From assembly GCF_003347515.1 (NCBI RefSeq), contig NZ_QEII01000273.1:61548-125547 (forward strand): a DNA stretch of 64,000 nucleotides, in the 5' to 3' direction. The DNA is from Rhodoferax ferrireducens. Its GTDB lineage: Bacteria; Pseudomonadota; Gammaproteobacteria; Burkholderiales; Burkholderiaceae_C. The notes below the pieces were generated by a model. That model had not been told where the DNA came from and did no database searches. It worked only from the letters and a program-made list of their open reading frames with translations. How positions within the stretch are numbered: the stretch's first letter is position 1; each line of letters starts with the position of its first letter. Positions 62,555 through 64,000 of the stretch are shown here, one piece after another. Made by a program: the position numbers and the translations under genes.

Positions 62555-62710
62555 ATGGAACTCGATATCAACACGCTTCGTTCTTGGGCCACGGTGGCTA
62601 GCTTTATCACGTTTATCGGAATCATCGTGTGGGCTTATTCCCGCCGGAATGCTGCTGATTTCGACGAGGCCGCCAACTTGCCTTTCAGCAAGATAGACGA
62701 ACCGCAATAA
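62555..62710 (+). CDS. ccoQ: cbb3 oxidase subunit IV
   Basis: A 51-residue single-helix protein (ATVASFITFIGIIVWAYSRR) with the usual acidic tail FDEAANLPF seen in CcoQ. A GGGAG sequence precedes the ATG. CcoQ stabilises the assembled oxidase. Its place between ccoO and ccoP confirms the assignment despite the short length. Confidence 0.92.
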   Translation: MELDINTLRSWATVASFITFIGIIVWAYSRRNAADFDEAANLPFSKIDEPQ

Positions 62711-62721
62711 AAGGAAAAAAA

Positions 62722-63639
62722 ATGAGCGACTTTACAAGTAACTTCTGGTCGTTGTACGTTACCGGGATCACCATTGTCAGTATCTTGGCCTGCCTGCTGC
62801 TGCTATGGTTCAGTGGTAAAGCCCACGCCATGACCGCCAACGACAACAGCACCGGACATGTCTGGGATGGTGATTTACGCGAGATGAACAATCCGTTGCC
62901 GCGTTGGTGGGCTTGGTTGTTCGTCATCACGATCGTTTTCGCGTTTGTTTATCTGGCCCTGTATCCAGGATTGGGTTCTTACGGCGGAAAATTGGGATGG
63001 ACGTCAACTGGACAACACCAGGCCGAGGTGGATAAGGGCAATGCTGAGGTCGCGCCTTTGTACGCCAAGTTCTCCGCCATGAAACCTGAAGACGTGGCGA
63101 AAGATGCACAAGCCATGGCCATTGGAGAACGCTTATTCATGAATAACTGTGCCCAATGTCATGGTTCCGATGCTCGGGGTAACAAGGGGTTTCCTAACCT
63201 GACGGACAACGACTGGTTGGGTGGCGGCACGCCAGAAATCATCAAGGCAAACATCATCAATGGACGTAATGGCATGATGCCGCCCATGGCAGCTGCGGTG
63301 GGTACGGCGGACGATGTCAAGAACGTGGCGCAGTATGTTTTGAGTCTGTCAGGCAGTCCGCACGACTCCGTCCAGGCATCACTTGGCAAAGAAAAATTCA
63401 CCGCTTGTGCGGCTTGCCACGGCGCGGACGGCAAGGGCACTCAGGCCCTTGGTGCGCCGAACCTGACGGACGATATTTGGTTGCATGGTTATGGCGAGGC
63501 CGCCATTCTTGCCATGATCAACACTGGCAAAGTCAATGTAATGCCTCCCCAGGCAGACAAGTTGACTGAAGCTCAGATCCACGTGTTGGCATCTTATGTT
63601 TGGGGGCTTTCCAACAATGGTGGCGCCGTTGCCAAGTAA
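62722..63639 (+). CDS. ccoP: cbb3 oxidase subunit III (diheme cytochrome c)
   Basis: Two N-terminal membrane helices (about 10-32 and 60-82) are followed by two cytochrome c domains. Heme sites are CAQCH (143-147) and CAACH (229-233), each with an expected downstream methionine. The conserved string HVWDGDLREMNNPLPRWW marks the CcoP N-terminal region. Length 305 is typical. CcoP accepts electrons from soluble cytochromes and passes them to CcoO. Confidence 0.96.
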   Translation: MSDFTSNFWSLYVTGITIVSILACLLLLWFSGKAHAMTANDNSTGHVWDGDLREMNNPLPRWWAWLFVITIVFAFVYLALYPGLGSYGGKLGWTSTGQHQAEVDKGNAEVAPLYAKFSAMKPEDVAKDAQAMAIGERLFMNNCAQCHGSDARGNKGFPNLTDNDWLGGGTPEIIKANIINGRNGMMPPMAAAVGTADDVKNVAQYVLSLSGSPHDSVQASLGKEKFTACAACHGADGKGTQALGAPNLTDDIWLHGYGEAAILAMINTGKVNVMPPQADKLTEAQIHVLASYVWGLSNNGGAVAK

Positions 63640-63689
63640 GTATGCAAATGGTGTTTCGTCGGTAAAATTGCATCTTTGAAGGAAGATAG

Positions 63690-64000
63690 TTGAACAGCAA
63701 GGCACCAGGTGCACGCAAGATCATCCCCATCGTCGCGCAGGAGGGCTATGTGCCGCCCAAGGAAGCGGACGAGGCGGATGAGGTCCTGATTTCCCTGTAC
63801 GCGGCACACGAGAAGATATACCCGCGCGGCGTCTCGGGCCTGTTCTCGAATTGGCGCTGGGCCATGGTCTGGCTGACCCAGCTGGTGTTCTACGGCCTGC
63901 CCTGGCTGGAGTGGGGCCAGCGCCAGGCGGTGCTGTTTGACCTGGGCGTGCGCCGCTTCTACATCTTCGGCCTGGTGCTGTACCCGCAGGACTTCATCTA
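63690..64000 (+). CDS. ccoG: cbb3 oxidase accessory protein CcoG/FixG (3' end cut by window edge)
   Basis: The visible 103 codons encode KIIPIVAQEGYVPPKE, then YAAHEKIYPRGVSGLFSNWR and QRQAVLFDLGVRRFYIFGL, the conserved N-terminal region of CcoG, an iron-sulfur membrane protein that acts in copper handling for cbb3 assembly. An in-frame stop directly precedes the TTG at 63690, and AAGGAAG lies just upstream, so TTG is the likely start. The frame is open to the right edge. It continues the cco locus after ccoP. Confidence 0.9.
   Translation, partial: MNSKAPGARKIIPIVAQEGYVPPKEADEADEVLISLYAAHEKIYPRGVSGLFSNWRWAMVWLTQLVFYGLPWLEWGQRQAVLFDLGVRRFYIFGLVLYPQDFI

Noticed and set aside
1..64000. tRNA, rRNA, CRISPR array or prophage genes
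   Set aside because: None was recognised on reading either strand; a covariance-model scan would be needed to exclude small RNA genes.

Overview
The window reads as one uninterrupted piece of chromosome from a Betaproteobacterium, most likely a member of the Comamonadaceae close to Rhodoferax or Polaromonas. That placement is inferred from protein character and gene order; no database search was possible. Genes are tightly packed and GC-rich, many stop and start codons overlap as ATGA, and the gene set is that of an aerobic or microaerobic heterotroph that stores polyphosphate and polyhydroxybutyrate. No tRNA, rRNA, CRISPR array, transposase or prophage gene was recognised.

Layout. 1-7.6 kb: polyphosphate and phosphate control (OlsB-like acyltransferase, ppk, sixA, a lysine-rich DNA-binding-type protein, an EAL-CBS-GGDEF protein, ppx), with Pho-box-like sequences before ppk and before the c-di-GMP gene. 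8-13.5 kb: a three-gene signalling operon (PAS histidine kinase, single receiver, receiver-GAF-PAS-GAF-GGDEF-EAL). 13.5-24.7 kb: a CHRD lipoprotein, a DinG-type helicase, an EcsC-like gene between two long inverted repeats, a DnaQ/GIY-YIG nuclease, Nudix, FAH family, ycaO, a zeta-class GST and pgeF. 24.8-31.3 kb: phaC-phaA-phaB, dctA and a class V aminotransferase. 31.4-43.3 kb, mostly minus strand: yheS, GNAT, prmB, dapE, a PilT/PilU-type ATPase, dapD, dapC, a small Cys protein, murI, class I fumarase, cytochrome c', UPF0114. 43.4-51.5 kb: acs, cytochrome c, ilvD and a divergent LysR gene, an isolated boxB, lgt. 51.6-57.3 kb: a malonate-use operon (GntR, malonyl-CoA decarboxylase, TctC-type binding protein, enoyl-CoA hydratase, malonyl-CoA synthetase). 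57.3-64 kb: universal stress protein and the cbb3 oxidase locus ccoI-S-N-O-Q-P-G, with FNR-type boxes; ccoG runs off the right edge.

The most striking non-gene feature is a dispersed element of about 60-65 bp with two potential hairpins. I found eleven copies. Five are intergenic, and three of these abut stop codons. Six lie inside coding sequences (pgeF, prmB, dapE, murI, mcd, enoyl-CoA hydratase). Five of the six coding copies are read on the same strand of the element and in the same codon phase, so unrelated proteins share a degenerate peptide. This resembles the protein-invading palindromic elements known from Rickettsia. Two copies are also the inner ends of a roughly 250-bp inverted repeat around the EcsC-like gene, each arm of which carries a GC-rich hairpin with a compensatory base-pair change.
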